Assembly (NCBI GenBank): GCA_910588495.1
Contig: CAJUPU010000007.1
Location: forward strand, 1-64,000
Reading direction: 5' to 3'
DNA from: an uncultured Oscillospiraceae bacterium
GTDB lineage: Bacteria; Bacillota; Clostridia; Oscillospirales; Oscillospiraceae
DNA length: 64,000 nucleotides
A program made the position numbers and the translations under genes. The notes below the pieces were generated by a model. The model searched no databases. It was not told the origin of the DNA and worked only from the letters and a program-made list of their open reading frames with translations. Of this stretch, positions 25,681 to 34,308 are shown one piece after another; positions within the stretch are counted from its first letter, which is position 1, and every line of letters begins with the position of its first letter.

Positions 25681-25706
25681 TAATTTTCATATCACAGTGC
25701 CGAATA
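25681..25706 (+). promoter_or_regulatory. Candidate sigma-28 (SigD/FliA) promoter of flagellin
   Basis: TAAT (25681-25684), 14-nt spacer, GCCGAATA (25699-25706), against the consensus TAAA-N15-GCCGATAA. It lies about 220 nt before the flagellin start. The intervening leader is GC-rich with several possible hairpins (for example CCGGT-GAG-ACCGG near 25825). The region 25376-25928 holds no gene. Confidence 0.55.
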
Positions 25707-25928
25707 CATAGGTGTAGGCAAGAGCGCTCCGGCTGTCCAATAAAGTATAGCATGTGAACGCCCCCCGCCTGCCCGCCCCCTCCGGTCCTAGGCCGGTGGA
25801 GGCATACCCCAGCGCCGGTGAGACCGGAACGCCCCGGCCAGGTCGTTCCCGCGACGCCGGAAGCCCCAACGCGCAGAGGCAATGGATGGCCCAAGCGCGC
25901 AAAAAAATTCATAAAAAGGAGTTTTATC

Positions 25929-28022
25929 ATGCGTATCCAGCACAATATCATGGCGATGAACGCCTACCGCAACTACACCAACAACGTGTCCGCGATGAAG
26001 GCCAACCTGGAGAAGCTCTCCTCCGGCTACAAGATCAACCGCGCCGGTGACGACGCCGCCGGTCTGGCCATTTCCGAGAAGATGCGGGCCCAGATCACCG
26101 GCCTGGAGACCGCCCAGAAGAACGCCAAGGACGGCATCTCCCTGGTGCAGACCGCCGAGGGCGCGCTGACCGAGGTCCACGACATGCTCAACCGTATGGT
26201 GGAGCTGGCGACCATGTCCGCCAACGGCACCTACGACAACACCACCGACCGCGCCCAGCTCCAGAAGGAGATGGACCAGCTCAACAGCGAGATCAACCGC
26301 ATCGCCGACAGCGCCAACTTCAACGGCATCAAGCTGCTGGACGGCTCCATGGACGCCGACGGCCGGATCGCCAACACCACCACCGTGTTCGCCGGGATGA
26401 AGATCGGCAACAACGTCAACGGCACTCCAGTCGGTAATACCGCCGGTAATGTTGGCGGTCCCAACACCAAGAACGGCATCCTTCTCACCGGTTCGACCCT
26501 CGCTCCGGCCACCGGCGCGCTGAACAAGAGCGACGACAGCGTCCGCTACCACAAGGACGCCGCCGTGGCGGGCAAGACCTCCTTTACCGTGGACCTGGAC
26601 GGCACCGGCTACAGCGCGGCGGCCGGCACCAAGATCGAGAACATCGAGTTCCTTCTCCAGGGCGGCGGCGCCGACAACTTCACCGGCAACAAGACCAACC
26701 ACCTGTCCACCAGCGACACCGCCGATACGGCCCTCAAGTACAGCGTGACCGCCAACGGCGAGGGCAAGATCACCTCCGAGGACATCGCCACCGCCATTGA
26801 GAAGGCCATCAACGATAACGGCGGCAAGGTCTATCTCAAGGTCGGCAACAACAAGGGCGACGGCACCGCTGGCGGCGTGTCTGCACGTATCGAGTACACC
26901 GTGACCCGGGACGGCGACAAGCTGAAGTTCGAAATGACCGACAAGGGTTACGACGACGCCTGCGCCGCCGCCAACACCGACGCCGCCAAGGGTGCAAATG
27001 CCCAGGGCGAGAACTACTTTGCGGGCAACTTCAATATCGGCTTGGTGGGCAATGCTACTGTTGCCGCTGGCACCGATTTGGCTAAGTTTGCAGCCGCCAA
27101 CGATTTGGCGGTGGTGGGCAACGCCGCTACCTGCGAGATCAACGAGGGCACCACCCCCGCCGACACCATCTACGCCCAGGCGTATATCCGGTTCAACACG
27201 GATAACGCCGCCAGCGCCAACGGCGTGAACAAGACCACCGACTATATCGCCGACGGCAAGGGCTTCAAAATCGGCGACGAGTACTACGTGTTCGCGGGCA
27301 GCGACGCCACCTTCAACACCGAGTACGCCGACAACGTGAAGGTAGTGGATATCCGGGACCTGAAAAACCTGACCGATGGCCAGAAGGGCACTGATGAATT
27401 TAAAAACGATCTGCGCAAGGCCCTGGACCGGCTGTCCGTGGCCGCCAAGGACAACGAGATGTTCGACGTCCAGGTGGAGGAGCGGGGCACCATGATCGTG
27501 GTCAACGAGCGCACCACCTACACCGGCGGCGCCAACCTGACCGAGAAGGATTGGGGCCTGGAGAATCAGATCCAGGCGTTCGGCAGCGCCCAGTCCACCA
27601 CCAACGTGGTGAAGGAGGCGGGCAAGTCCCTGACCCTCCAGATCGGCGACACCGCCGAGGACTTCAACCAGCTGAAGGTGAACATCAAGGACATCCACAC
27701 CGACTCTCTGGGCATCGACAAGATCCGCATCGACGACCAGACCAGCGCCGCCGCCGCGATCGACGTGATCAAGGCCGCGATCAACAAGGTGTCCGACATC
27801 CGCGGTACTCTGGGCGCCACCCAGAACCGTCTGGACCACACCATCAACAACCTGTCCGTCATGACCGAGAACATCCAGGACGCCGAGTCCACCATCCGCG
27901 ACACCGACGTGGCCGCCGAGATGATGAAGTACACCAAGAACAACATCCTGATCCAGTCCGCCCAGGCCATGCTAGCCCAGGCCAACCAGGTGCCCCAGGG
28001 CGTGCTGCAGCTGCTCCAGTAA
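25929..28022 (+). CDS. fliC: Flagellin
   Basis: A 697-residue flagellar filament subunit. The conserved D0/D1 N-terminus (about 1-140; MRIQHNIMAMNAYRNYTNN, LSSGYKINRAGDDAAGLAIS) and C-terminus (about 600-697; QNRLDHTINNLSVMTENIQD, SAQAMLAQANQVPQGVLQLL) are intact and flank a very large variable region of roughly 450 residues. That region is rich in Asn, Asp, Thr and Lys, as expected of the exposed D2/D3 domains. Clostridial flagellins are often 270-400 residues, so this one is long. The fliB methylase follows, so surface lysines are probably methylated. AAGGAG precedes the ATG. No other flagellar genes are in the window. Confidence 0.96.
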   Translation: MRIQHNIMAMNAYRNYTNNVSAMKANLEKLSSGYKINRAGDDAAGLAISEKMRAQITGLETAQKNAKDGISLVQTAEGALTEVHDMLNRMVELATMSANGTYDNTTDRAQLQKEMDQLNSEINRIADSANFNGIKLLDGSMDADGRIANTTTVFAGMKIGNNVNGTPVGNTAGNVGGPNTKNGILLTGSTLAPATGALNKSDDSVRYHKDAAVAGKTSFTVDLDGTGYSAAAGTKIENIEFLLQGGGADNFTGNKTNHLSTSDTADTALKYSVTANGEGKITSEDIATAIEKAINDNGGKVYLKVGNNKGDGTAGGVSARIEYTVTRDGDKLKFEMTDKGYDDACAAANTDAAKGANAQGENYFAGNFNIGLVGNATVAAGTDLAKFAAANDLAVVGNAATCEINEGTTPADTIYAQAYIRFNTDNAASANGVNKTTDYIADGKGFKIGDEYYVFAGSDATFNTEYADNVKVVDIRDLKNLTDGQKGTDEFKNDLRKALDRLSVAAKDNEMFDVQVEERGTMIVVNERTTYTGGANLTEKDWGLENQIQAFGSAQSTTNVVKEAGKSLTLQIGDTAEDFNQLKVNIKDIHTDSLGIDKIRIDDQTSAAAAIDVIKAAINKVSDIRGTLGATQNRLDHTINNLSVMTENIQDAESTIRDTDVAAEMMKYTKNNILIQSAQAMLAQANQVPQGVLQLLQ

Positions 28023-28185
28023 GCGTCCGAGCCGTCGTGAGCAGCGCGGGTGGACCGAAGCGAGGGCGAGCGGAGGGCCGCACAGCGGCCCGCAGACCAG
28101 CCCGAGTCGGAGGGAAGCCGCGCGTCGCGAACAGGCGAGGCGTGATAACACCCTGTTCTTGGCGCAAACCGCATAGACCCAACGC

Positions 28186-28214
28186 AGGGGGCGGGCTTCG
28201 GCCCGCCCCCTTTC
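28186..28214 (+). terminator. Terminator between flagellin and fliB
   Basis: Eleven-bp GC stem (AGGGGGCGGGC / GCCCGCCCCCT) with a UUCG tetraloop, then TTTC. It probably limits read-through so that flagellin mRNA far exceeds fliB mRNA. Confidence 0.8.
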
Positions 28215-28239
28215 ACTATGACAGAAAGGCGGTGGCCCC

Positions 28240-29472
28240 ATGGCCGACCAGCTTCCCATCCACTACGATCTGCGCCCCGCGTACTACGACCGCTTCCAAT
28301 GCCTGGCGGGGGCGTGCCGCTTCTCCTGCTGCAAGGGCTGGAACATCACCTTCAACAAAAAAGACTACCTGGCGCTGAAACGGCAGGAGGGCTCGGACGA
28401 GCTGACCGCCAACCTAAAGCAGAACGTCCGCCGCATCCGGCAGGGGCCCAACGCCGAGAGATTTTACGGGGAGTTCGACATGTCCGGCGGCACCTGCCCC
28501 CTCCTGCGGGAGGACGGGCTGTGCTCCCTCCAGCTGGAGAAGGGGCACGGCGCTCTGCCCGAGGTGTGCCGGGTGTTCCCCCGGACCCAGGCATACTCGG
28601 ATTCCGGCTATCTGGAGCGGCGGCTGACCCCGGCCTGCGAGGCGGTGCTGGAGCTGCTGTGGGACCTGCCCGACGGGGTGGACTTCGTGGCCGATCCCCT
28701 GCCCAAATCGAAGACCCGCACCCTCATCATGGGGACATCCGGCCCACTGCGCCTGCGCTTCCAGGAGCTGCGCTCCGCGTGCATCGACCTTTTGCAGGAC
28801 CGGCGGCGTCCCCTGGCCCAGCGGATCTTGCTGATGGGGCTGGCGCTGAAGGAGCTGGCGGACGGCGAGGAGGACGTGGACGGCTGGCTGGCCCGGACCA
28901 GGACGCTGGTGGACGATCCGGAGACGGACCGGCGGCTCCAGCTGCCCGACCAGCAAAAAACGCTGTCCATGTTCCTGACCAACAATATCCGGGTGATGCT
29001 GGCCTCGCAGAGCCCCAACCGGGAGCTCTCCGCCGTGCTGAAAGAGGTTTTGGACGGGCTGGGCGCGGTTTTGACCTTCGAGGGCGGTCAGGCCGTCAAT
29101 TTCAGCCTCCCGAACGACCCCTATCTGGCGGCCCGGGCCCGGTTCGAGGAGAACTTCCAAGACCGGGCGTACTTCATGGAGAACCTGATGGTGACGCTGT
29201 TCTTCAACCTCCAGGTCCCCGATCCGGTGGACCGGGAGAAGCTGTGGAAGAGCTACGTGGACTTCTGCAACCTGTATTCGTTCTTCCGCTTCATGGCGGT
29301 GGCCAGCTGCCGGGAGGGCGCGGCCGGGGACAAGGCCGAGCTGTTCCGGATGATGGTGTGCGTCAGCCGGGGGCTCATGCACAACACGCCCCAGAAGGCC
29401 AAGCTGCGGGACGAGTTCTTCCAGAACCACAGCGCCACCCTGGCCCATATGGCGATCCTGCTCTGCGGCTGA
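28240..29472 (+). CDS. fliB: Flagellin lysine-N-methylase FliB
   Basis: A 410-residue protein of the FliB family, which methylates surface lysines of flagellin. The Cys-rich N-terminal part has the family pattern: CLAGACRFSCCKGWNI, then CPLLREDGLCSLQLEKG, LPEVCRVFPR and LTPACE, probably an iron-sulfur site. Its position directly after the flagellin gene supports the role. Start ATG with a weak GGCGG-type site. Ends at a strong terminator. Confidence 0.9.
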   Translation: MADQLPIHYDLRPAYYDRFQCLAGACRFSCCKGWNITFNKKDYLALKRQEGSDELTANLKQNVRRIRQGPNAERFYGEFDMSGGTCPLLREDGLCSLQLEKGHGALPEVCRVFPRTQAYSDSGYLERRLTPACEAVLELLWDLPDGVDFVADPLPKSKTRTLIMGTSGPLRLRFQELRSACIDLLQDRRRPLAQRILLMGLALKELADGEEDVDGWLARTRTLVDDPETDRRLQLPDQQKTLSMFLTNNIRVMLASQSPNRELSAVLKEVLDGLGAVLTFEGGQAVNFSLPNDPYLAARARFEENFQDRAYFMENLMVTLFFNLQVPDPVDREKLWKSYVDFCNLYSFFRFMAVASCREGAAGDKAELFRMMVCVSRGLMHNTPQKAKLRDEFFQNHSATLAHMAILLCG

Positions 29473-29520
29473 GAAAAACGGCGCGCCGCCGGACCGGAAC
29501 GTCCCATAAAACGAGAAAAC

Positions 29521-29557
29521 GCCCTTCGGCGGGATCGATCCCGCCGAAGGGCTTCTC
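29521..29557 (+). terminator. Terminator of fliB
   Basis: Perfect 14-bp stem (GCCCTTCGGCGGGA with its complement), 4-nt loop, pyrimidine-rich tail. Confidence 0.85.
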
Positions 29558-29559
29558 TC

Positions 29560-29588
29560 TTGACATCGTGCCGGGGCTGTGATATGAT
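29560..29588 (+). promoter_or_regulatory. Sigma-A promoter of the tetR-flavodoxin operon
   Basis: TTGACA (29560-29565), 17-nt spacer, TATGAT (29583-29588). The -10 box lies inside the large operator palindrome. Confidence 0.85.
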
Positions 29589-29624
29589 CGATTTATATAA
29601 ACCGTTTATATAAATCGATCATAT
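29582..29624. promoter_or_regulatory. 43-bp perfect palindromic operator
   Basis: Two 21-nt arms, exact complements of each other, around a single central C at 29603; core TTTATATAAAC-C-GTTTATATAAA. It covers the -10 box and the transcription start of the tetR gene. This is the expected position and symmetry for autorepression by the TetR protein encoded 12 nt downstream. Confidence 0.85.
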
Positions 29625-29635
29625 GAGGTGAGGCT

Positions 29636-30211
29636 ATGCCCAAACAGAAGATCACCAAGGAGATGGTGGTGGATACCGCCTTCCAGCTGGCCCGGGAGGG
29701 CGGCATGGAGCGGGTGCTGGTGAAGGAGATCGCCGCCCGCCTGGGCTGCTCCGTCCAGCCCATCTACAGCTGCTGCCGGAACATGGACGGCCTGCGCCGG
29801 GACGTATACGCCCGGGTGCGCCGGTTCGTGGGAGAGCGCTTGTCCCAAGAGCAGTACGGCCCCGAGAGCTTTCAGGCCGTGGGCCGGGCCTGCCTCCAGC
29901 TGGCAAAGGAGGAGCCCCAGCTGTTCAAGCTGTTCATCCTCTGCCCCCGAGAGGGGGTGTCGGGGCTGGAGGATCTGTGCCGGGAGGCGTCGGACCCCCG
30001 GCTGGACGAGGCCATCGCCGGGGAGCTGGGGCTGGACGGGGAGCGAGCCCGGCGGCTCCATATCAACATGATCGTGTACACCGTGGGCCTGGGAGCGATC
30101 TTCTCCACCGCCGTGCCTGGCATCCCGGCGGAGGACATATTCCCCTGGCAGGAGGGGGCCTATCAGGCGTTCTTGGCCCAGATCAAGGAGGAGATGCGGA
30201 ATGGATCGTAA
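29636..30211 (+). CDS. TetR/AcrR family regulator
   Basis: A 191-residue repressor with an N-terminal TetR helix-turn-helix (about 6-52; VVDTAFQLAREGGMERVLVK, EIAARLGCSVQPIYSCCRNM). The C-terminal ligand domain is not assignable to a subgroup. It overlaps the flavodoxin gene by 11 nt, so the pair is cotranscribed and probably repressed by binding to the palindrome in its own promoter. SD GAGGTGAGG. Confidence 0.9.
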   Translation: MPKQKITKEMVVDTAFQLAREGGMERVLVKEIAARLGCSVQPIYSCCRNMDGLRRDVYARVRRFVGERLSQEQYGPESFQAVGRACLQLAKEEPQLFKLFILCPREGVSGLEDLCREASDPRLDEAIAGELGLDGERARRLHINMIVYTVGLGAIFSTAVPGIPAEDIFPWQEGAYQAFLAQIKEEMRNGS

Positions 30212-30734
30212 CGTGATCGTACTGTACAACAGCTGGACCGGCTTCACCCGGAACTACGCCCAGCTCATGGCCCAGGCGCTGGACTGCCCCGCCCTGCCCC
30301 TATCGGAGGCCCCGGCGGACCTGTCTGGCTATGACGCCGTGGCCTTCGGCAGCCGCCTCCACGCCGGCAACTTAGACGGCTGGAAAAAGGCTCGGACGCT
30401 CCTTGCGCGCCGGGGCGCGAAGGGCCTCGTGCTCTTTGCCACCGGGGCCATGCCCAACGAGGCGGAGGAGGCCATCGAGAAGATGTGGGCCCAGAACCTC
30501 ACCCCGGAGGAGCGGGAGGCCATCCCCCACTTCTACCTCCAGGCGGGGCTGTGCTATGAGAGGATGGGGGGCGTGGACCGGGCCATGATGCGCTTCGCCG
30601 CCTGGGCCATGACGCGGAAAAAGGCCAAGAACCCGGAGGACCGGGCCTTCCAGGAGGCCATCGCCCGCTCCTACGACATCTCCGACCCCCGGTACATCCA
30701 GCCCGTGGTGGACTGTCTAAAACGGGGGCGGTGA
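30201..30734 (+). CDS. Flavodoxin-like protein
   Basis: A 177-residue flavodoxin-fold protein. The FMN phosphate loop is at the N-terminus (VLYNSWTGFTRNYA), followed by DAVAFGSRLHAGNLDGWKKA, which matches the flavodoxin_5 / HemG-like subgroup. It is likely to be an FMN electron carrier or quinone/thiol reductase; the substrate is not predictable. Repressed with tetR. Its last 18 nt overlap the 3' end of the convergent gene. Confidence 0.82.
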   Translation: MDRNVIVLYNSWTGFTRNYAQLMAQALDCPALPLSEAPADLSGYDAVAFGSRLHAGNLDGWKKARTLLARRGAKGLVLFATGAMPNEAEEAIEKMWAQNLTPEEREAIPHFYLQAGLCYERMGGVDRAMMRFAAWAMTRKKAKNPEDRAFQEAIARSYDISDPRYIQPVVDCLKRGR

Positions 30735-31535
30735 CGAGGCGGCCCCGCCGCCCAAGGGCCGGGCGGAGCCGGGGCGCTCGGGCAGGGCGCGCTCCATCTC
30801 AGCGTCGGTGAGGAACTCCGTCATCACGTGGCGGTAGCGCTTGGGCAGGTGGGCGGACTGGCACTTGGGGTTTCGCCGCCCCTCGATGGAGATGGTCTGG
30901 CAGTATTTCCGCCACATGGCCCGGTAGGACCGCTCGGTCTCCCCGGCGGGGCCCATGCGGAAGTCCTCCGCCGGGACCAGCTTCCACCGGCCCCGGTCGC
31001 ACAGGAACGCCTCTTTATGGGTGCGGTCGTAGAGGACGATCCGCTCCCCGGAGTACCGGGCGGCGAAGTGGCCGGCCAGCAGGGGGAGCACCCGGTTCTT
31101 CGGCTCGATCTCCCCCACCAGCACCCCGTCCAGCTCGGAGAAGCGGATGAAACCCTTCAAATGGTCCCACTCGGTCCACATCTTGGTCAGCGCCAGGTTC
31201 ACCCGGGCCATCACCGGGTCGCTGAGGTCCAGCCGCGCCCGGTCCCCCTCCCCCAGCCCCCGGCGGATCAGGGTGAACAGGGCCAGCTCCTTCTCCGGCA
31301 GGCAGGTGAGGAACCCCCGGGCGATCAGCTTCTGGAAGGCGGGGGAGGCCCGCTTGGACAGCGCGGCGTACAGCCGCCGGGCCTTATCCCGGTCCGCAGG
31401 CGGCTCCCGCTCCTCCCACAGCGCCGCCCCGTCCTCCGGCAGCAGGAAAGCCATGGGTTCCGTCTTGGTCTCCAGGGCGTCCCACACGCAGGTGAGGAAG
31501 CCGGCGAAGGTGCCGTCGTAGCGATAGGCCGTCAT
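30717..31535 (-). CDS. TIGR03915 family putative DNA-metabolism protein (DUF4130)
   Basis: A 272-residue protein of the TIGR03915/DUF4130 family, always found beside a TIGR03916 radical-SAM protein and thought to act with it in DNA modification or repair. Characteristic blocks are MTAYRYDGTFAGFLTCVWDA, RFSELDGVLVGEIEPKNRVL, ARYSGERIVLYDRTH and EDFRMGPAGETERSYRAMWR. Start: ATG at 31535, overlapping the partner's stop by 4 nt; the longer frame upstream lies in the partner. The C-terminal tail beyond about 245 is Pro/Gly/Ala-rich. Confidence 0.85.
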   Translation of the reverse strand: MTAYRYDGTFAGFLTCVWDALETKTEPMAFLLPEDGAALWEEREPPADRDKARRLYAALSKRASPAFQKLIARGFLTCLPEKELALFTLIRRGLGEGDRARLDLSDPVMARVNLALTKMWTEWDHLKGFIRFSELDGVLVGEIEPKNRVLPLLAGHFAARYSGERIVLYDRTHKEAFLCDRGRWKLVPAEDFRMGPAGETERSYRAMWRKYCQTISIEGRRNPKCQSAHLPKRYRHVMTEFLTDAEMERALPERPGSARPLGGGAASSPPPF

Positions 31536-32809
31536 GCCGTCCCCCCTTCCCCGCCGAAGAGGGACAGCTGCTCCCAGCTCTCCCCGCTCCCCAGGGCGGC
31601 CCGCTCCAGCCCCGTCAGGCGGCGGTAGACGCTGTCGGGGCCGCACCGCAGGCCGGGGAGCATCCGCCCCGAGCAGGTGATGAAATACTGTGCCCGCTTC
31701 ATCACCACGCCCAGCCGCTTCAGCCCCTCGAAGCTGAGGGGGCCGTACCGCCGGGCGGCGACGATCCGCTCCGCCCCCCGCATCCCGATGCCGGGCACCC
31801 GCAGGATGGCCTCGTAGTCCGCCCGGTTCACCTCCACCGGGAAGAACTCCGGGTGGCGCAGGGCCCAGTCGCTCTTGGGGTCCAGGGCGGCGTCGAAGTT
31901 GGGGTGGTCCTCGTCCAGGATCTCCCCGGCGGTGAAGCCGTAGAACCGCAGCAGCCAGTCCGCCTGGTACAGCCGGTGCTCCCGGAGGAGGGGCGGCTTG
32001 AACCCCGCGGAGGCGGGCAGGTCCTTGTGGTCGGACACCGGCATATAGGCGGAGAAAAACACCCGTTTCAGCCGGTATTTCCGGTAGAGCCCCTCGGTGA
32101 GGGACAAAATGTGGCGGTCGCTCTCCGGGGTGGCCCCCACGATCATCTGGGTGGACTGGCCCGCCGGGGCGAACCTAGGGGCGTGGCGGTAGAGCTTCAG
32201 CTCCGCCTTGGACCGGGCCGCCCCGTCCCGGATCTGGGCCATGGGCCGGAAGATCGCCGCCCTGGTCTTGTCCGGGGCCAGCAGCTGGAGGGACGCCTGG
32301 GAGGGCAGCTCGATGTTGACGCTCAAACGGTCCGCCAGCAGGCCCAGGGCGTAGGTCAGCTCCGGGTCCGCCCCCGGGATGGCCTTGGCGTGGATGTAGC
32401 CGTTGAAGCGGTATTCGGTGCGCAGCAGGCGCAGGGTCTCGATCATCCGCTCGGTGGTGTAGTCCGGGCTCTTCAGCACCGCCGAGGACAAGAACAGCCC
32501 CTCGATGTAGTTGCGGCGGTAGAACTGGATGGTGAGCTCCGCCAGCTCCCGAGGGGTGAAGGCGGTCCTGGGCACGTCGTTGGAGCGGCGGTTGACGCAG
32601 TAGGCACAGTCGTACTGGCAGTAATTGGTGTACAGCACCTTCAGCAGGGACACGCACCGCCCGTCGGCGGTGAAGGTGTGGCAGCAGCCGGAATTGGTGG
32701 CGGTGCCGATGGTCCCCGGCTTTCCGCCCCGGACCACCCCGCTGGAGGTACAGGCGGCGTCGTACTTGGCGGCGTCGGCCAGAATGGTCAGCTTGTCCAT
32801 CACCTCCAT
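31532..32809 (-). CDS. TIGR03916 family radical SAM protein
   Basis: A 425-residue radical-SAM enzyme, partner of the downstream TIGR03915 protein. The 4Fe-4S motif is CQYDCAYC (CxxxCxxC), preceded by TATNSGCCHTFTADGRCVSL. A helix-hairpin-helix near the C-terminus (ILRVPGIGMRGAERIVAARR) suggests DNA binding. The family is annotated as putative DNA modification/repair; the substrate is unknown. Two close ATGs (32809 and 32800) are possible starts, each with a purine-rich site. Confidence 0.88.
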   Translation of the reverse strand: MEVMDKLTILADAAKYDAACTSSGVVRGGKPGTIGTATNSGCCHTFTADGRCVSLLKVLYTNYCQYDCAYCVNRRSNDVPRTAFTPRELAELTIQFYRRNYIEGLFLSSAVLKSPDYTTERMIETLRLLRTEYRFNGYIHAKAIPGADPELTYALGLLADRLSVNIELPSQASLQLLAPDKTRAAIFRPMAQIRDGAARSKAELKLYRHAPRFAPAGQSTQMIVGATPESDRHILSLTEGLYRKYRLKRVFFSAYMPVSDHKDLPASAGFKPPLLREHRLYQADWLLRFYGFTAGEILDEDHPNFDAALDPKSDWALRHPEFFPVEVNRADYEAILRVPGIGMRGAERIVAARRYGPLSFEGLKRLGVVMKRAQYFITCSGRMLPGLRCGPDSVYRRLTGLERAALGSGESWEQLSLFGGEGGTA

Positions 32810-32844
32810 GGGGTCCCCTCCTCCCGGTCAGCCGGATGTTCCAT

Positions 32845-32889
32845 CAAACGTTTGTATCTCCATTATAGTACGATTGCTCCTTTTGTCAA
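32845..32889 (-). promoter_or_regulatory. Promoter and CAAACGTTTG palindrome of the radical-SAM pair
   Basis: Minus strand: TTGACA (32889-32884), 16-nt spacer, TATAAT (32867-32862), then the perfect 10-bp palindrome CAAACGTTTG at 32845-32854, about one turn downstream of the -10. The palindrome is not the clostridial LexA box (no spacer between half sites), so the regulator is open. Confidence 0.65.
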
Positions 32890-32919
32890 GAGGGATCTTT
32901 GCCCGCCGCCCCAATATAC

Positions 32920-32950
32920 AGGACCCATCCCGCATTGCGGAATGGGTCCT
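32920..32950. terminator. Stem-loop after the solute-binding protein gene
   Basis: AGGACCCAT / ATGGGTCCT with an inner CCGCA-TTG-CGG pairing. There is no good T-run, so it may act as a 3' stabiliser rather than an efficient terminator. Confidence 0.5.
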
Positions 32951-32975
32951 ATGCCGTTTTGCCGTATCCCCTTTG

Positions 32976-34292
32976 TCAGCGGGCCGCCAGCGCCGCGTCC
33001 TGGAGCCGGTCGAAGGACGCCATGCATTCCTCCACGGTGGCGCCGCCCAGCAGCTCCCGCACGATCAGGCAGGTGTTGCCCCACTGCTCCACGTCCATGC
33101 CCGCGTTGGAGCCCAGGACATAGACCCCTTCCTCGATCCGCTCGTTCAGCGGCTCCAGGGCGGGGATACAGTCCACCGAAACGTTTTTGGAGGGAGAGAT
33201 CACCCGGTTGGTCTGGGAGTAGAGGGCCAGGGCCTCGTCGGAGGTAATCACCTCCATCACCTCCATGGCCTGCTCCGCGTGTTCCGCGTTGGCGCCCACC
33301 GCCCATCCGGTCATGGATATCACCGGCATCTGGCCCCGGCTGCTGGGGAAGCCGACGACCCGCAGCTCGAACTCCGGCCGCCCATAGGCGGTCTCCGCGT
33401 TGGCCGCCCCCCAGTAGGCCATGACGATGGGGGTCTTGCCCGCCAAAAAGTCCGCCCCCTCCCCCTCGACGGCCTCGCTGACCAGGGCCTTCGACCGATC
33501 GATATAGCCCCGGTCGATCAGCGTCTGGAGGAACTGGAAGCCGGGACGCATATAGTCGCTGTACCGGGCCTGGCCGCTGTTGAGGGCGTCGATCTCCGCC
33601 TGGGCATTCCCACCGTTGTACAGATCGGCGTAGGCCTGGGCAAACACGAAGGTCTCCAGCCACCAGCGGTTGGCGCCCACAGGCGTTTCGATCCCGTTCT
33701 CCTGGAACACCCGGCAGCACTCCAAAAACTCCTCCGGGGTATTGGGCAGTTCCAGGCCATAGCGCCGGAACAGGTCCATGTTGACGAACAGGCCGTAGGC
33801 CACCACCTCCTGGGGAATGGCCACCAGCTTGCCGTCCACGGTGTTGGCGATGCGGATGATCTCCCGCAGGTTTTGGGCGCTGTCCAGCCCCGACAGGTCC
33901 ATCAGCTTGCCCTCCGCCCCCAAGGTCAGGATGGTGTCCGGGTTAAGGAGATACAGATCGTCCATGTCGTTCCGGGCCCGGTCCAGGGCCACCTCATCGT
34001 AGGTCTTGTCCAGGTAGTCCTCCGCCGTGTAGGTCTGATAGGCCACCGCCACCCCCAGCCGCTCCTCCGCCAGGGCGACGGTCAGGTCGAAGGCGGTCCT
34101 GGCCACGTTTTCCGCGTCTGGGTCGGTCTTTTCCATGGGGCTGAACAGGTCCACCACCTGCCCGCTCACCTTCTCCGATGGGAGCAGGTTCCGGTCCGTG
34201 TCGCCGCCGCAGGCGGCCGCCCCCAGCAGCACAGCCGCCGCCAGGCACACCGCCGCCCACCGGCGCGGGCCGCCATCGTTCCGTTTTTTCAT
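32976..34292 (-). CDS. Extracellular solute-binding lipoprotein
   Basis: A 438-residue family-1-type binding protein. The signal peptide ends in a lipobox (LLGAAAC, Cys28). The sugar-binding fold is suggested by LFVNMDLFRRYGLELPNTPE and the GWAVGANAEHAEQAMEVMEV block typical of ABC sugar-binding proteins. No permease or ATPase genes are adjacent. Instead it follows a hybrid histidine kinase by 16 nt in the same direction, so it may present a ligand to that kinase rather than feed a transporter. The ligand is unknown. Confidence 0.85.
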   Translation of the reverse strand: MKKRNDGGPRRWAAVCLAAAVLLGAAACGGDTDRNLLPSEKVSGQVVDLFSPMEKTDPDAENVARTAFDLTVALAEERLGVAVAYQTYTAEDYLDKTYDEVALDRARNDMDDLYLLNPDTILTLGAEGKLMDLSGLDSAQNLREIIRIANTVDGKLVAIPQEVVAYGLFVNMDLFRRYGLELPNTPEEFLECCRVFQENGIETPVGANRWWLETFVFAQAYADLYNGGNAQAEIDALNSGQARYSDYMRPGFQFLQTLIDRGYIDRSKALVSEAVEGEGADFLAGKTPIVMAYWGAANAETAYGRPEFELRVVGFPSSRGQMPVISMTGWAVGANAEHAEQAMEVMEVITSDEALALYSQTNRVISPSKNVSVDCIPALEPLNERIEEGVYVLGSNAGMDVEQWGNTCLIVRELLGGATVEECMASFDRLQDAALAAR

Positions 34293-34308
34293 GCTCTGCT
34301 TCGTCCTT

